From Actinoplanes oblitus (GTDB lineage Bacteria > Actinomycetota > Actinomycetes > Mycobacteriales > Micromonosporaceae): 64,000 nucleotides of DNA. This document shows, piece by piece, positions 56,471 to 64,000 of the stretch. Location: positions 3,239,501 to 3,303,500 of the forward strand of contig NZ_CP126980.1 in the NCBI RefSeq assembly GCF_030252345.1. Reading direction: 5' to 3'. The translations under genes and the position numbers were made by a program. Numbering within the stretch: position 1 is the first letter of the stretch; each line of letters starts with the position of its first letter. The notes below the pieces were generated by a model. The model was not told where the DNA came from. It saw nothing but the letters and a program-made list of their open reading frames with translations, and did no database searches.

Positions 56471-56524
56471 CCCTTGCGGGCCGGGCAGGACGCTGGCGCG
56501 TCCCGAACGCCCGGCCCGCAAGGG
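56471..56524 (-). terminator. Long hairpin between gntR-type gene and AprBA-like operon
   Basis: CCCTTGCGGGCCGGGC (56471-56486) and its exact reverse complement (56509-56524) form a 16-bp stem; inside, GGACGC and GCGTCC form a second stem. It lies downstream of the GntR gene and before the ferredoxin start, so it should isolate the two units. Confidence 0.8.
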
Positions 56525-56593
56525 CGACGTCCGCGGGTGGTTGCGACGTGCCAACCCCGCACCCGTCCGGCCGGCATCGGCTTCCCGCCCCGG

Positions 56594-56730
56594 GCGGTCC
56601 CGGGCCGCTCGTTGTCCTGGTCAGCCGCCCTGGTGCGGGGCGTCGGGCAGCTCGTTGTCCTGGCCTGGTGCGGGGCGTCGGGCGCTCGTTGTCCGGGTCA
56701 GCCGGCCCGGTGCCGGGCGTCGGGTGGCAT
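56594..56730. repeat. Tandem repeat copying the 3' end of the gntR-type gene
   Basis: A unit of about 30-42 bp with CTCGTTGTCC, TGGTGCGGGGCGTCGGGC and GTCAGCCG recurs about three times. The right-hand copy is inside the GntR coding end, so the repeat appears to have grown out of the gene. Confidence 0.6.
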
Positions 56731-57510
56731 CGCGGTGAGGTGGCCCGGCGAACCCCGGCGAAGCCGCGTCTGCAGGGTCAGCCGGTCCCCCCGGAAGCGG
56801 ATCCACTCCAGGTCCACCGGGCGGCCGTCGGCCAGATGGGTGACCCGCTCGACCATCAGCAGCGCCGCCCGGTCGGTCACGTCGAGCAGGGCGGCGCAGT
56901 GCGGGTCCGCGTTGACCGCCTCCACGCTCACGTCCGCGTGCCCCAGGCTCTGCCCGGTCGACTCCTCGATCAGCGCGAACACGTCGCGATGGGCGAGATC
57001 CTCGCCGAGCAGCGGGACGCCGATGTCCTGCGGCAGGTAGGTCAGGTCGAGCGAGACCGGCACCCCGTTGAGCCGGCGAACCCGTTCCAGGTAGACCACC
57101 CGCTCGCCGTCCGGCACCCGCAGCCGCCGGGCCACCACGGCCGGCGGGCGGATCACGGTCAGCGTGCGTACCTCGTTGGTGATCTCGCCGTGCTCGCGCA
57201 GGGTTTCGGCGAGCCCGGCCAGGCGGTTCAGCCCGTGCCCGTACTTCGCCGAGACGACCAGCGTGCCCACCCCGGGCAGCCGCTCCACCAGGCCCTCGGC
57301 GGCGAGCAGCCCGAGCGCCTCGCGCACGGTGTTGCGGGAGGCGGCGTAGTCGCGGCACAGCGCCGCCTCGCCGGGCAGCGCGCCGTCGCCGAACGCCCCG
57401 CCCAGCACCTGGTGGCGCAGCACGTCGGCGACCTGCCGGGCCCGGTCGGCCCGGCGGCGGCGCGCCTCGGTCAGCGCCGTCGTCCGCGGTTGCGGTGTCA
57501 TCCCCTGCAC
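56698..57510 (-). CDS. GntR-family regulator (HutC/UTRA subfamily)
   Basis: The 270-residue regulator has an N-terminal winged helix-turn-helix (about residues 22-90; LPGEAALCRDYAASRNTVREAL, LLAAEGLVERLPGVGTLV) and a UTRA ligand domain (about 110-250; RVVYLERVRRLNGVPVSLD, FALIEESTGQSLGHADV, LMVERVTHLADGRPVDLEW). It lies upstream of the AprBA-like operon on the same strand and probably controls it, the ligand being a substrate of that system. GTG 57510 is chosen because TAGGTT is 7 nt upstream; ATG 57501 is the alternative. An inverted repeat CCTAT-N7-ATAGG covers the -10 region, a likely autoregulatory site. Confidence 0.87.
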   Translation of the reverse strand: MQGMTPQPRTTALTEARRRRADRARQVADVLRHQVLGGAFGDGALPGEAALCRDYAASRNTVREALGLLAAEGLVERLPGVGTLVVSAKYGHGLNRLAGLAETLREHGEITNEVRTLTVIRPPAVVARRLRVPDGERVVYLERVRRLNGVPVSLDLTYLPQDIGVPLLGEDLAHRDVFALIEESTGQSLGHADVSVEAVNADPHCAALLDVTDRAALLMVERVTHLADGRPVDLEWIRFRGDRLTLQTRLRRGSPGHLTAMPPDARHRAG

Positions 57511-57517
57511 GGCGAGA

Positions 57518-57537
57518 AACCTATTAACCTCATAGGA
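57518..57537 (-). promoter_or_regulatory. -10 box and candidate operator of the gntR-type gene
   Basis: TAGGTT (57518-57523, minus strand) lies 7 nt before GTG 57510. It overlaps the inverted repeat CCTAT-TAACCTC-ATAGG (about 57520-57536). Confidence 0.5.
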
Positions 57538-57666
57538 AAAGTGGAAGTCCTGCGCGGCTGCGCCACCTCCGTGGCCCTTCCGCGCGTCCCTGAGCTGCGC
57601 GAACGTCCGCAGTGCGATAGTTGCGCCGGGAAAGACGTCCGCATGCTGGACGCGCCCGCCATACAT

Positions 57667-57706
57667 GCAACTAAAGGTTGCGCATCGCGCGCGGGTCGCC
57701 TAGCGT
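57667..57706 (+). promoter_or_regulatory. Promoter of the SRPBCC-ArsR pair with operator-like repeat
   Basis: TTGCGC (57678-57683), 17 bp, then TAGCGT (57701-57706). GCAAC-TAAAG-GTTGC (57667-57681), an inverted repeat, overlaps the -35 box and is the likely regulator site. The start point should be near 57,713, directly before the long palindrome. Confidence 0.5.
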
Positions 57707-57713
57707 GGGCCGC

Positions 57714-57782
57714 AACCCCCGGGCTGGTGCTCATGGTGGTGTCCGCGCCGCGGACACCACCATGAGCACCAGCCGCGGGGTT
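57714..57782. repeat. 53-bp perfect palindrome (26-bp arms, 1-nt centre), extended to 69 bp
   Basis: Positions 57722-57747 are matched base for base by 57749-57774 around C57748. After a 2 x 2 mismatch, AACCCC/GGGGTT adds six more pairs. The element lies in the probable 5' UTR of the SRPBCC gene, 24 bp before its start codon. Confidence 0.9.
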
Positions 57783-57805
57783 CAGCGACGTCGCGGGAGG
57801 TTGTC

Positions 57806-58255
57806 GTGGAGCTGGGCACGATCGAGCGGGAGATCTACGTCGACGCCACGCCGGAGGTGGTCTTCGAGGTGGTCAGCAGCCCCGAGCATGTCAAGGGCTG
57901 GTGGCCGGACGACGCCGACTACGAGCCGTCGCCCGGCGGGACCGGCACGATCACCTTCGGCGACAGCCACGTGGAGCAGTTCACCGTCGTCGACGCGATC
58001 CCGCCGAAGCTGTTCGCCTTCCGCTGGACCCACGCGCGGGGTGAGGTGGCTGCCGAGGGCAACTCGTTCCTGGTCACCTTCGAGCTGACGCCGTCCGGGG
58101 GCGGGACGCTGCTGCGGATGACCGAGACCGGATTCCGCGAGCGCGGCTGGTCGCTGGCCGTGCTGGAGCAGAGCTACCGGGAGCACGTCACCGGCTGGGA
58201 TCACTTCCTGCCGCGGCTCCAGCCCTACCTCGCCACCCTGCGGGCGCGGTCGTGA
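57806..58255 (+). CDS. SRPBCC/AHA1-like START-fold protein
   Basis: The 149-residue protein has the SRPBCC layout: IEREIYVDATPEVVFEVVSS, HVKGWWPDDADYEP, LFAFRWTHARGEV and a C-terminal helix LEQSYREHVTGWDHFL. Such proteins bind hydrophobic ligands. In actinomycetes this form is nearly always followed by an ArsR gene. GTG 57806 has GGGAGG 5 nt upstream. It overlaps the ArsR start by GTGA. Its leader contains the long palindrome. Confidence 0.87.
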   Translation: MELGTIEREIYVDATPEVVFEVVSSPEHVKGWWPDDADYEPSPGGTGTITFGDSHVEQFTVVDAIPPKLFAFRWTHARGEVAAEGNSFLVTFELTPSGGGTLLRMTETGFRERGWSLAVLEQSYREHVTGWDHFLPRLQPYLATLRARS

Positions 58256-58590
58256 CCGCGGCCGTCGACGACGATCTGTGGTCGGCGATCGGCGATCCGA
58301 CCCGGCGCCAGATGCTCGACCTGCTGCTCGCCGAGGGCGGCGGCACCGCCACCACGCTGAGCAGCCGGCTGACCGTCACCCGCCAGGCGGTCGCCAAGCA
58401 CCTCGGCGTCCTCGACCGGGTCGGCCTGGTCCGTTCCACGCCCGCCGGCCGGGAGAGGCGGTACCACGTGGACGACCGGCAACTCGCCCGGGCGGTGGCC
58501 CAGCTCACCGCGGTGGGTTCCGCCTGGGACGCCCGCCTGCGCCGCATCAGGCGCCTGGCCGAGACCATCCAGAAGACCCGAAACCCGTGA
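58252..58590 (+). CDS. ArsR-family transcriptional regulator
   Basis: The 112-residue winged-helix protein contains IGDPTRRQMLDLLLAEGG, TTLSSRLTVTRQAVAKHLGVLDRVGLV and RERRYHVDDRQLARA. No metal-binding Cys pair is visible, so it is probably a non-metal ArsR of the type that pairs with SRPBCC genes. It likely represses its own operon; the inverted repeat over the -35 box is a candidate target. GTG 58252 overlaps the preceding stop. Confidence 0.9.
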   Translation: MTAAVDDDLWSAIGDPTRRQMLDLLLAEGGGTATTLSSRLTVTRQAVAKHLGVLDRVGLVRSTPAGRERRYHVDDRQLARAVAQLTAVGSAWDARLRRIRRLAETIQKTRNP

Positions 58591-58616
58591 ACCGCTTTCC
58601 GGTACGCCCACCGCGC

Positions 58617-58656
58617 GCCGATCCGGGGCCGGCGGCGCTCCCGGCCCCGGATCGGC
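58617..58656. terminator. Bidirectional hairpin between convergent ArsR and VOC genes
   Basis: GCCGATCCGGGGCCGG (58617-58632) and CCGGCCCCGGATCGGC (58641-58656) form a perfect 16-bp stem with an 8-nt loop, ending 10 bp before the VOC gene end. Confidence 0.82.
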
Positions 58657-58665
58657 GGCCGGTGC

Positions 58666-59115
58666 TCAGTCCAGGCAGAACTCGTTGCCCTCCGGATCGG
58701 TCATCACGATGTGCCCGCCCTCCAGCGGCGGCGCCGGCTCCCGCCGGCTCACCCGGGTCGCCCCGAGCCCGGCGAGCCGCACCGCCTCCGCCTCCAGGGC
58801 CGCCATCCGCTCCTCCCCGGCCAGCCCGGGTGCCGCCCGCAGGTCGAGGTGCACCCGGTTCTTGGCGGTCTTGCCCTCCGGCACCCGCTGGAAGAACACC
58901 CGCGGCCCGGCGCCTTTCGGGTCGACCACCGCGCTGGCGTCGTTGCGCCGTTCCGGCGGGATGTTCATCGCCTCCAGCGCCTGCTCCCAGGACGCGAAAC
59001 CGGGCGGCGGCGCCTGGAGCCGATAGCCGAGTGCCTCCGCCCAGAACGCGGCCAGCCCCGCCGGGTCGGCACAGTCGAAGGTGATCTGAACCTCGCGAGC
59101 AATCTCAAGACTCAT
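58666..59115 (-). CDS. VOC/glyoxalase-like protein
   Basis: The 149-residue protein has one VOC domain pair: VQITFDCADPAGLAAFWAEALGY, VHLDLRA and the end HIVMTDPEGNEFCLD. The His/Glu metal ligands of glyoxalases are partly present (His in RVHLDL, Glu in GNEFCLD). The function is unknown; many act in resistance or isomerisation. The ATG 59115 is directly preceded by TACCGT with no ribosome site, so the start is less sure. Confidence 0.82.
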   Translation of the reverse strand: MSLEIAREVQITFDCADPAGLAAFWAEALGYRLQAPPPGFASWEQALEAMNIPPERRNDASAVVDPKGAGPRVFFQRVPEGKTAKNRVHLDLRAAPGLAGEERMAALEAEAVRLAGLGATRVSRREPAPPLEGGHIVMTDPEGNEFCLD

Positions 59116-59152
59116 ACGGTAAGCGTGCCCCGAATTGCGGCCACCGTCCGTC

Positions 59153-59788
59153 CTAAATCGCGGTCTGCGGCCCGACGTTCTCGTCCAGCCAGTGCCGCAG
59201 CGGCAGGCTCCCGCGGAGGAAGCCGACGATCCGCTTCTGGGCCGCGGCGGTACCCAGCCACGCCGCCGGTGGCCACTCCTGCCAGGTGGTCAGGCCCTTG
59301 TGGCGCAGCAGCTCCACCCGCGGATGATCTTTTGGAAAGCCCCGGGGCGCGGTCTTCAGGCTGCCGTGCCCCCGCACGCCGATCCCGGCCCTCTCGATCC
59401 CCGCGATGACAGCGGTCAGCTCCGTGCCGGTCCGCTCGTCCGCGACCGCGCGCCGATAGCGCTCCAGCTGCCCGGCATCCATCTGGTAACACCCGGAGCC
59501 GGCCGCCAGCCCGTCCGCGGAGAGCTGGAGGTACCCGCCCGCGCTCAGCCACGCACCCAGGTGCGTCTTGTACGGCGACTTGTCCTTGCTGAACCGCACG
59601 TCCCGATAGGGCCGGAAGATCTTTCCCGGCCCGAACTCCGGCTTCAGCGCGGCCAGCAGCTCCACCATCGGCCCGCGCACCCGCTGCTCGTAGAACTCCA
59701 GGTGCTTGGTCCAGTACGTCTTCGAGTTGTCGGCGGCGAGCCCCTCGTAGAACTCGAGCGCCTCCACCGGCCAGCCGCGGAACGTCAT
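59153..59788 (-). CDS. DUF2461 (TIGR02453) family protein
   Basis: The 211-residue protein matches the DUF2461 family: AADNSKTYWTKHLEFYEQ, KIFRPYRDVRFSKDKSPYKTH, and GYLQLSADGLAAGSGCY. The function of the family is unknown. The ATG is 6 nt after TAACGT (59795-59800, minus strand), so it is likely leaderless. It is divergent from the SsuD-like gene. Confidence 0.87.
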   Translation of the reverse strand: MTFRGWPVEALEFYEGLAADNSKTYWTKHLEFYEQRVRGPMVELLAALKPEFGPGKIFRPYRDVRFSKDKSPYKTHLGAWLSAGGYLQLSADGLAAGSGCYQMDAGQLERYRRAVADERTGTELTAVIAGIERAGIGVRGHGSLKTAPRGFPKDHPRVELLRHKGLTTWQEWPPAAWLGTAAAQKRIVGFLRGSLPLRHWLDENVGPQTAI

Positions 59789-59794
59789 GGAGTC

Positions 59795-59800
59795 ACGTTA
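59795..59800 (-). promoter_or_regulatory. Candidate -10 box (TAACGT) of the DUF2461 gene
   Basis: TAACGT on the minus strand, 6 nt before the ATG at 59788; leaderless arrangement. Confidence 0.5.
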
Positions 59801-59871
59801 TGGCACCGGTGACCCGCCGCGAAGCCGGGCCGAGGCGCTCCGGGCGCGAGTTGCGCCGGCGAGGTTCCATA

Positions 59872-59891
59872 TATTATCTATAGAGACAATA
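59872..59891. promoter_or_regulatory. AT-rich imperfect palindrome upstream of the SsuD-like gene
   Basis: TATTATCTATAGAGACAATA is a 20-bp inverted repeat with 8 of 10 matching pairs. It is the most AT-rich spot of the region, and lies 24 bp before the start codon; it may be an operator that overlaps the -10 region. Confidence 0.55.
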
Positions 59892-59914
59892 GGAAATATG
59901 CCGGGAGGCCGCCG

Positions 59915-60955
59915 ATGAGTTCCACCTTCCTCTGGTACATCCCCAACCAGGACCGTCCCGGACACCGCGGCGACGACGTGGTCGAGGGGCACAACAGTCT
60001 GGACACGCTGACCAGCCACGCGCTGGCCTGTGAGCGGCACGGCTGGGGCGGTGCCCTGCTCGGCACCGGCTGGGGGCGCCCGGACACCTTCACGGTGGCC
60101 ACCGCGGTCGCCGCGCGCACCACCACGTTCCGGCCGCTGATCGCCATCCGCCCCGGGTACTGGCGGCCGGCGCACTTCGCCTCGGCCGCCGCGACCCTGC
60201 AGCACCTCAGCGGCGGCCGGGTGCTGATCAACGTGGTGTCCGGGAAGGACAACCTCGCCGCCTACGGCGACTCCGAGGGGGACCAGGCCCACCGGTACGC
60301 CCGGACCCACGAGTTCCTGCGCCTCGTGCGCCGGCTGTGGACCGAGGAGAACGTCACCTTCCAGGGCGAGCACTTCCAGGTCGCCGGCGCCACCGTGGTG
60401 CACCGGCCGGCCGAGCCGCCCCGGTTGTACTTCGGTGGCGCCTCCGAGGCGGCCGAGCGGGTGGCCGCGGCGGAGGCGGACGTGCAACTGTTCTGGGGTG
60501 AGCCGCTGGATGGCGTACGGGAAAGAATCGACCGCCTCCGGCAGCTCAGCCGTGAGCTGGGCCGCGAACATCGGCCACTGGAGTTCGGGTTGCGAGTGAC
60601 CACGCTGGTCCGCGACACGACCGAGCAGGCCTGGGCGGACGCCGAGGCGAAGGTCGCCGAGATGGCCCGGGAGCCTCGGGTGGACCCGATCCGCGGCGGC
60701 GCGGTCGGGCAGCAGCGGCTGCTCGATCTCGCCGGGCGCGGCGAGGTCCTGGACGACAACCTGTACACCGCGCCGGGCCGGTTCGGTGGCGGCGGCGCCG
60801 GGACCACCTGGCTGGTCGGCTCGGCGCAGGACGTGGCCAAGTCCCTGCGCAAGTACCAGGACCTGGGGATCAGTCACTTCGTGCTGTCCGACACGCCCTA
60901 CCTCCCGGAGATCGGGAGGCAGGGCGATCAGCTGTTGCCGCTGCTCAGAGCGTGA
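59915..60955 (+). CDS. LLM-class flavin monooxygenase, SsuD (alkanesulfonate monooxygenase)-like
   Basis: The 346-residue TIM-barrel enzyme resembles Ssu[14 protein letters not shown] start, [39 protein letters not shown] and [23 protein letters not shown]. SsuD oxidises alkanesulfonates to aldehyde and sulfite with FMNH2 and O2. The distance from the SsuABC-like importer is only 3.5 kb, which agrees with a sulfonate route. GGGAGG lies 6 nt upstream of the ATG. It overlaps the end of the convergent chemoreceptor by 11 bp. A flavin reductase is not seen in the window. Confidence 0.88.
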   Translation: MSSTFLWYIPNQDRPGHRGDDVVEGHNSLDTLTSHALACERHGWGGALLGTGWGRPDTFTVATAVAARTTTFRPLIAIRPGYWRPAHFASAAATLQHLSGGRVLINVVSGKDNLAAYGDSEGDQAHRYARTHEFLRLVRRLWTEENVTFQGEHFQVAGATVVHRPAEPPRLYFGGASEAAERVAAAEADVQLFWGEPLDGVRERIDRLRQLSRELGREHRPLEFGLRVTTLVRDTTEQAWADAEAKVAEMAREPRVDPIRGGAVGQQRLLDLAGRGEVLDDNLYTAPGRFGGGGAGTTWLVGSAQDVAKSLRKYQDLGISHFVLSDTPYLPEIGRQGDQLLPLLRA

Positions 60956-62558
60956 AGCCGGCGACCAGTTCGTGCAGCTCGCTGCTGGTCCGGGCGAGGT
61001 TCGCCGCGTTCTGCTGAGCCTGGTTGACGACCGCCGTGGTGGTGCCGACAGCGGTCGCCACCCCGGCGATGCTGGTGGCGATCGAGCTGCTGCTGTCCGC
61101 CACCTCGGCGACGTTGCGGCCCATCTCGCTGGTCGTGGCGGTCTGCTCCTCGACGGCCGCCGCGATCAGCGTCTGGAAGTCGCTGATCCGGGCCACCACC
61201 TCGCCGATCTGGCCGATCGCGCCGACCGCGTCGGCCGAGTCGGTCTGGATCGCCTGGACCAGCCGGCTGATCTCGTCGGTCGCCTTCGCGGTCTCCTGCG
61301 ACAACTCCTTCACCTCGCCGGCCACCACCGCGAAGCCCTTGCCCAGCTCACCGGCCCGGGCCGCCTCGATCGTCGCGTTCAGCGCGAGCAGGTTGGTCTG
61401 CTCGGCGATCGCGGTGATCATCGCGACCACCTTGCTGATCTCCGCGGACGACTCGCCGAGCTTGCCGACGGTCTGGTTGGTGCGGTCGACGACGCCGACC
61501 GCCTCGCCGGCCACCTTGGCGGCCTCGCCGGCGTTGCGGGCGATCTCGTCGATCGCCTGGGTCATCTCCGAGCTGCCGGCCTGCAGGGTCTGCACGTTGC
61601 CGGAGACGTGGTCGGCCGAGTCCGCCACCGCGGTGGCCTGGCTGTCCATCTCGCTGCTGGCCGCGGCGATCCGCGCGGAGACCTCGGACAGCTCACCCGA
61701 GGCGGTGGAGACGGTGCCGGCGTGCCCGGCGATCGCCGTCATCGTCTCGCTGAGCGACTCGGCGGTCCGGTTCACCGCCTCACCGAGCCGGCCGAGCTCG
61801 TCGCGGCGGTCGAGCACGACGCGTACGGTCAGGTCCCGCTCGGCGAGCCGCTTCAGCGCGGCGACGACCCGGGCGAGCGGGCCGGTCACCGAGCGGGTCA
61901 CCCAGATGCCCATCAGCACGGCCAGGACCACCGCCAGGCCCAGCGCGATGGCGAGCATCCGCAGCGCCGCGTCGCGGACCCGCTGCACCTCGGCACGCAA
62001 CGCGGCGGCCCGGTCGTTGACCGACTTGTCCAGGTCCGCGGTGATCTTCAGGACCTTTCCGTACGCCGCCCCGGCGTCCCCGCCGTTGATGCTGTCCATC
62101 GCCTTGACCCGGCCGGCTCGGCTGTCCGACGACAGCCACTCCATCACCTTGCTGTCCCAGGTGAAGAAGCCGTCCCAGGCCGGCCCGAGCTCGGCGAACC
62201 GGGCCCGCTCGGCCGCTGTCATGTCACCGGTGTGCGCCGACTCGAGCCCGGCGTAGATGGCGTCCTTGGACTTCATCTCGCCCTGCCGGTTGTACCCGTC
62301 CGGCCCGGTGGCGTAGGCGTACCCGTAGGCGCCCGCGTCCGCGACGACCAGGGCCTGCCAGCCGGTCACGTCCGCGGCGTTGAACTTGACCTCCTGGATG
62401 TCGTCACGCAGCTGCTCCAGCGCCGCCAGCTTCTTCTCGGTGCTGGTCTGCTGCCGCATGCCCCACCAGCCGACGCTGGCCGAGGTGACGATGAGGGTGG
62501 TGAGGACGAGGTAGGACGCGCCGAGCCGCTTGCCGACGCTCATATCACCGATACGCAT
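60945..62558 (-). CDS. Methyl-accepting chemotaxis protein
   Basis: The 537-residue receptor has two membrane segments (about 15-36 and 195-217) around a ~160-residue extracytoplasmic four-helix-type sensor region, a HAMP domain ([20 protein letters not shown]) and the signalling hairpin (about 380-460) with the invariant tip [22 protein letters not shown]. It should control CheA through CheW. No other chemotaxis gene is in the window, so it acts at a distance. The gene is immediately downstream of a ChvE-like sugar-binding protein and on the same strand, separated by a terminator. Chemotaxis fits actinomycetes with motile spores. Confidence 0.93.
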   Translation of the reverse strand: MRIGDMSVGKRLGASYLVLTTLIVTSASVGWWGMRQQTSTEKKLAALEQLRDDIQEVKFNAADVTGWQALVVADAGAYGYAYATGPDGYNRQGEMKSKDAIYAGLESAHTGDMTAAERARFAELGPAWDGFFTWDSKVMEWLSSDSRAGRVKAMDSINGGDAGAAYGKVLKITADLDKSVNDRAAALRAEVQRVRDAALRMLAIALGLAVVLAVLMGIWVTRSVTGPLARVVAALKRLAERDLTVRVVLDRRDELGRLGEAVNRTAESLSETMTAIAGHAGTVSTASGELSEVSARIAAASSEMDSQATAVADSADHVSGNVQTLQAGSSEMTQAIDEIARNAGEAAKVAGEAVGVVDRTNQTVGKLGESSAEISKVVAMITAIAEQTNLLALNATIEAARAGELGKGFAVVAGEVKELSQETAKATDEISRLVQAIQTDSADAVGAIGQIGEVVARISDFQTLIAAAVEEQTATTSEMGRNVAEVADSSSSIATSIAGVATAVGTTTAVVNQAQQNAANLARTSSELHELVAGFTL

Positions 62559-62800
62559 GGATTCTCCCGAGCCGAGTTACCTGTCAGTCGGCCGGAAACC
62601 GCTTGGTCTGAGGTATCCCACTGTGATACGAGCGACTCATCCCGGAAACCACCGGGATGACCGATCCGCCGGTGACTCACGGCGCGCTCCCGCTTCCGTT
62701 GCGCTGTTTTCCGGTACGCCCGTCGCCGGGTCCCGCCGGCTCCGGAGGGCAGGGTGCGGAATGGACGGGGCTTCCTACCGGCAGCGGGGGACGGGGCCGG
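62559..62800. other. Upstream region of the chemoreceptor gene
   Basis: It contains GTATC-N7-GATAC (62613-62629), a possible operator, and CATCCCGG-N6-CCGGGATG (62638-62659), an 8-bp-stem hairpin. On the minus strand TCAG-N15-GCCGACTG resembles flagellar-sigma promoters (consensus TAAA-N15-GCCGATAA) loosely. No gene is visible. Confidence 0.4.
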
Positions 62801-62832
62801 GCCGGGGCGTCGCGGAAGGGTGACGCCCCGGC
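62801..62832 (-). terminator. Terminator of the sugar-binding protein gene
   Basis: GCCGGGGCGTC (62801-62811) and GACGCCCCGGC (62822-62832) form a perfect 11-bp stem with a 10-nt loop, 11 bp after the stop codon. Confidence 0.75.
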
Positions 62833-62843
62833 GTGCATCGTGG

Positions 62844-63962
62844 CTACTTGGTGAGCGGACCCAGTTTCGGGTCGTCGGCGTAGGCCTGGGCGGCGTTGGC
62901 CTTGGTGACGATGACCGGCGGCAGCAGGAACGCCGGCACCACCTTCACCCCGTTGTCGTACGACTTCGTGTCGTTGACCTGCGGCGTGTTCCCGGCCTGC
63001 AGGGTCTTCACCATGTTCACCGTCTCGGCGACCAGCTTGCGGGTGTCCTTGTTGATCGTCGAGTACTGCTCACCGGCCATGATGGACTTGACCGACTCGA
63101 CCTCGGAGTCCTGCCCGGTGACGACCGGGATCGGCTTGCCGGCGCCCTTGACCGAGGTGATGATCGCCCGGGCCAGGGTGTCGTTCGGCGAGAGCACGCC
63201 GTCCAGCGTCTTGCCGCTGGTGTAGGTGGAGTTGAGCAGGGCGTCCATCCGGCTCTGCGCGTTCTCCGCCTTCCAGCCCTGGGTGGCGGTCTGCTTGATC
63301 TCCTTCTGGCCGGAGCCGACGATCACCTCGCCCTTGTCGATGGCCGGCTTGAGCACGTCCATCGCGCCGTTGAAGAACACGCCGGAGTTGTTGTCGTCGG
63401 GCGAGCCGGAGAACAGCTCGATGGTGTACGGGCCCTTCGGCTTCTTGGCCTTCATCCCGTCCAGCAGTGCCTGGCCCTGCAGCTGGCCGACCTTGAAGTT
63501 GTCGAACGCGATGTAGTAGTCCACGTCCGGCGTCTGGGTGATCAACCGGTCGTACGCGATGACCACCGCGCCGGCCTGCTTGGCGGCGGCCACCTGGGTG
63601 GAGAGCTGCGCCGCGTCGGTCGCGCCGATCACGATCACCTTGGCGCCGTTGGTGACCATCGCGGTGATCTGGTTCTGCTGGTCGGCGACGGTGGTGGAGG
63701 CGCCGGCGTACTGGACGTCGGACTTGAAGCCGGCGCCGTTGAGGCCGTTGGTGAACAGGTCACCGGCGAGCACCCAGTTCTCCGACGTCTTCGACGGCAG
63801 GGCGACCCCGATCAGCGAGTCGGCGGGGAAGCCCTTGGCCGCGGTGCCGCTGCCGCCGGTGTCACTCCCGGACTTGTCGCGTTCGTTGGAACAGGCGGTC
63901 AGCGCGAGCACCGCGGTGGCGCCGACAGCCAGACTTTTGATCAGGAATGTGCGCACGTGCAT
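62844..63962 (-). CDS. ChvE-like sugar ABC transporter substrate-binding lipoprotein
   Basis: The 372-residue protein has a lipobox (LALTAC; Cys near residue 24) and the periplasmic-binding fold of the ChvE/xylose/multiple-sugar family: LIGVALPSKTSENWVLAG, KVIVIGATDAAQLSTQV, VVIAYDRLITQTPDVDYYIAFDN, FSGSPDDNNSGVFF and GVLSPNDTLARAIIT. The ATG 63962 has AAGGG 5 nt upstream. No ATPase or permease follows on the same strand in the window; a terminator and then the chemoreceptor follow. Permease and ATPase may be upstream or elsewhere. In Agrobacterium, ChvE also serves chemotaxis, so a link to the receptor next door is possible. Confidence 0.92.
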   Translation of the reverse strand: MHVRTFLIKSLAVGATAVLALTACSNERDKSGSDTGGSGTAAKGFPADSLIGVALPSKTSENWVLAGDLFTNGLNGAGFKSDVQYAGASTTVADQQNQITAMVTNGAKVIVIGATDAAQLSTQVAAAKQAGAVVIAYDRLITQTPDVDYYIAFDNFKVGQLQGQALLDGMKAKKPKGPYTIELFSGSPDDNNSGVFFNGAMDVLKPAIDKGEVIVGSGQKEIKQTATQGWKAENAQSRMDALLNSTYTSGKTLDGVLSPNDTLARAIITSVKGAGKPIPVVTGQDSEVESVKSIMAGEQYSTINKDTRKLVAETVNMVKTLQAGNTPQVNDTKSYDNGVKVVPAFLLPPVIVTKANAAQAYADDPKLGPLTK

Positions 63963-64000
63963 GCAACCCTTCTAGATGCGGGCCTTCTCGCGATCGGGTG

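Overview
The window is chromosomal DNA of a very GC-rich actinomycete, most plausibly a member of the Micromonosporaceae close to Actinoplanes. The evidence is about 70-75% GC by eye with strong third-position bias, frequent GTG/TTG starts, an lnt-ppm1-fxsA-rbpA neighbourhood with a SigR-type promoter in front of rbpA, a DinB/mycothiol-type protein, abundant c-di-GMP genes, and a chemoreceptor, which fits a genus with motile spores. The genus is an inference. I see no rRNA, tRNA, CRISPR array, insertion sequence or prophage.

Layout. 0-8 kb: the N-terminal part of a NACHT/STAND-type NTPase cut by the left edge, a small membrane GGDEF protein, an SfnB-like flavin enzyme, a GNAT, a large membrane GAF-PAS-GGDEF-EAL protein and a secreted phosphoesterase. 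8-16.8 kb: an MFS-TolB pair, two PRC-barrel genes, a TetR/SDR divergent pair, a 5'-3' exonuclease and a Tat-exported hydrolase, with several tandem-repeat spacers. 16.9-24.5 kb: two NarL-type two-component systems; the second is divergent from an FtsX-type ABC exporter. 24.7-33.3 kb: acyl-CoA dehydrogenase, Lrp regulator, small enzymes, two hydrolase/kinase genes, hemerythrin, NAT, methyltransferase, CsbD. 33.3-41.3 kb: a lysine-fermentation type cluster (kamA divergent from kdd, an amidohydrolase, kamD, kamE, kal and a MutL-like ASKHA protein) in which 3-keto-5-aminohexanoate cleavage enzyme is not seen. 41.8-45.3 kb: lnt, ppm1, fxsA, rbpA. 45.5-50.4 kb: a zinc-ribbon coiled-coil protein, an APH-like kinase, and a processive glycosyltransferase with an MshEN-like tail. 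50.5-57.5 kb: the most unusual system, a five-gene overlapping operon encoding an AprB-like ferredoxin, a substrate-binding lipoprotein with a NosL-like tail, permease, ATPase, and an AprA-like flavoprotein fused to HEAT repeats, with a GntR gene upstream. 57.8-64 kb: SRPBCC/ArsR pair, VOC protein, DUF2461, SsuD-like monooxygenase, chemoreceptor and an orphan ChvE-like sugar-binding lipoprotein.

How the genes work together. The AprBA-like operon, the SfnB-like enzyme and the SsuD-like monooxygenase suggest organosulfur or sulfite handling. The kam operon would convert lysine through beta-lysine and 3,5-diaminohexanoate toward crotonyl-CoA. The GGDEF and GGDEF-EAL proteins and the glycosyltransferase tail suggest c-di-GMP control of a surface glycan. 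Across the window 14 genes have a TANNNT hexamer 6 or 7 nt before the start codon, the mark of leaderless transcription, and many gene borders carry strong hairpins or degenerate 25-40 bp tandem repeats.
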